Source: an uncultured Pseudomonadota bacterium (GTDB lineage: Bacteria > Pseudomonadota > Gammaproteobacteria > Burkholderiales > Methylophilaceae). From it: a stretch of 7,640 bases of DNA. The DNA is taken from positions 1 through 7,640 of the forward strand of contig CAINWC010000029.1 of NCBI GenBank assembly GCA_903854305.1. Direction: 5' to 3'. Positions 7,097 through 7,640 of this stretch are shown piece after piece. Position numbers and translations under genes: made by a program. The notes under the pieces are model-generated. The model was not told the DNA's origin. It searched no databases and saw only the letters and a program-made list of their open reading frames with translations. Position 1 is the first letter of the stretch. Each line of letters starts with the position of its first letter.

Positions 7097-7507
7097 ATGC
7101 AATTTACTATGAATGAGACTATGAAAACATCAATGAAAAAATTATGCTTAGGTTTAACTTTAGGAATGTTATTTACTTCAGCATTTATCGAGGCTAATGC
7201 TGCTTCATTAAATAAAAACTCCTACACTGAAGACCAGTTTTTGACTGCTTTTAGCGGTAAGTCAAAAAAGATTATTTCTGATAAATTGGGTGCGCCTGTA
7301 AAAAAAGAGTTATCCGTTAAGCCAGAAGGTGCCTCTGGTTTTCTTGGTAAAGTGGGTGCTGATGAAAAAAACTCTAAGCGCGTTACTGTTGAAATGTGGT
7401 ATTACAAAAACTTAGTTAATTACGACCCTAAGCATACCTATAAAGAAACTGAGATAACCTTTGTGAATGATCGCGCAATGAATATTGCTTTTTTTAATAA
7501 CCGATAG
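7097..7507 (+). CDS. small exported protein of unknown function, BamE/SmpA-like appearance
   Basis: I do not recognise this 136-residue protein as a named gene. Residues 14-35 form a signal peptide: two lysines, a hydrophobic core LCLGLTLGMLF, and a likely signal peptidase I site after ANA at 33-35. No lipobox is present, so it is probably periplasmic and soluble, not a lipoprotein. The mature part (about 101 residues) has a helix with SKKIISDKLGAPVKKE, then a lysine-rich linker, then strands around VEMWYYKNLV and TEITFVNDRAMNIAFFN. A helix with an LG-x-P turn, a WYY strand and a final F-x-N-D strand resembles the BamE/SmpA-type fold of outer-membrane assembly factors; this is a resemblance by eye only. 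It has no cysteine after processing. The first signal-peptide ATG may be 7097, 7121 or 7133, the last giving the most typical n-region (MKK). It sits 85 bases after the preceding gene and may be transcribed separately. Confidence 0.82.
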   Translation: MQFTMNETMKTSMKKLCLGLTLGMLFTSAFIEANAASLNKNSYTEDQFLTAFSGKSKKIISDKLGAPVKKELSVKPEGASGFLGKVGADEKNSKRVTVEMWYYKNLVNYDPKHTYKETEITFVNDRAMNIAFFNNR

Positions 7508-7640
7508 ATTGAGTAGCGATGATAGTTGTTTGGTCTAATTTGTTGGACTGCCGTTTCTGAAGTCGTACAGTTATCTATCCAATACTAAAGTTATTTTACA
7601 TAATATAAATTATACGAAGTGAATTTTTAAGTAATGTAAA
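7508..7640. other. right-end intergenic stretch with no identified feature
   Basis: These 133 bases follow the last stop codon and become very AT-rich after about 7585. I see no coding start with a plausible ribosome binding site, no strong hairpin followed by T-residues, and no repeat. The best pairing is a four-base ACTG/CAGT stem, too weak to call. It may contain the promoter of a gene beyond the window. Confidence 0.5.

Noticed and set aside
1..7640. A new defence, mobile or biosynthetic system hidden in the window.
   Set aside because: Nine of the ten coding sequences belong to known families and eight sit in a gene order known from other proteobacteria. No repeats, integrase, transposase or composition break indicating insertion were seen.

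Overview
The window is a compact, single-strand (+) block of bacterial housekeeping genes. It starts inside the last codons of an acyl carrier protein gene and runs through fabF, pabC, mltG, tmk, holB, pilZ and tatD. A PhnP-like metallo-beta-lactamase-fold hydrolase and a small exported protein of unknown function follow. The order acpP-fabF-pabC-mltG-tmk-holB-tatD is the one known from E. coli. A pilZ gene between holB and tatD is the arrangement known from Pseudomonas and relatives. Together with the AT-leaning composition and the protein sequences, this suggests a beta- or gammaproteobacterium. My best guess is a low-GC betaproteobacterium, possibly of the Methylophilaceae, but that placement is an inference from memory of similar clusters and not a database result.

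Layout. Bases 1-45 are the acpP 3' end. A 13-bp hairpin with a poor U-tract follows (54-82), then fabF (121-1353). An AT-rich gap of about 150 bases ends in a strong rho-independent terminator (1425-1463), which separates the fatty-acid genes from the rest. From 1504 to 7011 come seven genes with gaps of 50 bases or less, and pabC and mltG overlap by four bases (ATGA). These probably form one transcription unit. An 85-base AT-rich gap precedes the last gene (7097-7507). The final 133 bases hold no gene or terminator that I can identify.

How the genes work together. AcpP and FabF belong to fatty-acid elongation. PabC makes 4-aminobenzoate for folate. MltG ends glycan strands during peptidoglycan synthesis. 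Tmk makes dTDP, and HolB is the delta-prime clamp-loader subunit, so both serve DNA replication. PilZ is the type IV pilus assembly protein. TatD is a metal-dependent DNase/hydrolase. The PhnP-like enzyme is probably a phosphodiesterase. They are linked as growth-related functions under shared transcription, not as steps of one pathway.

I found no mobile element, CRISPR array, tRNA, rRNA or defence system, and no convincing sign of a new multi-gene system. The least understood item is the small exported BamE-like protein at the right end. Two perfect intragenic inverted repeats (in holB and in the PhnP-like gene) and the acpP-fabF hairpin are the main non-coding structures worth checking.
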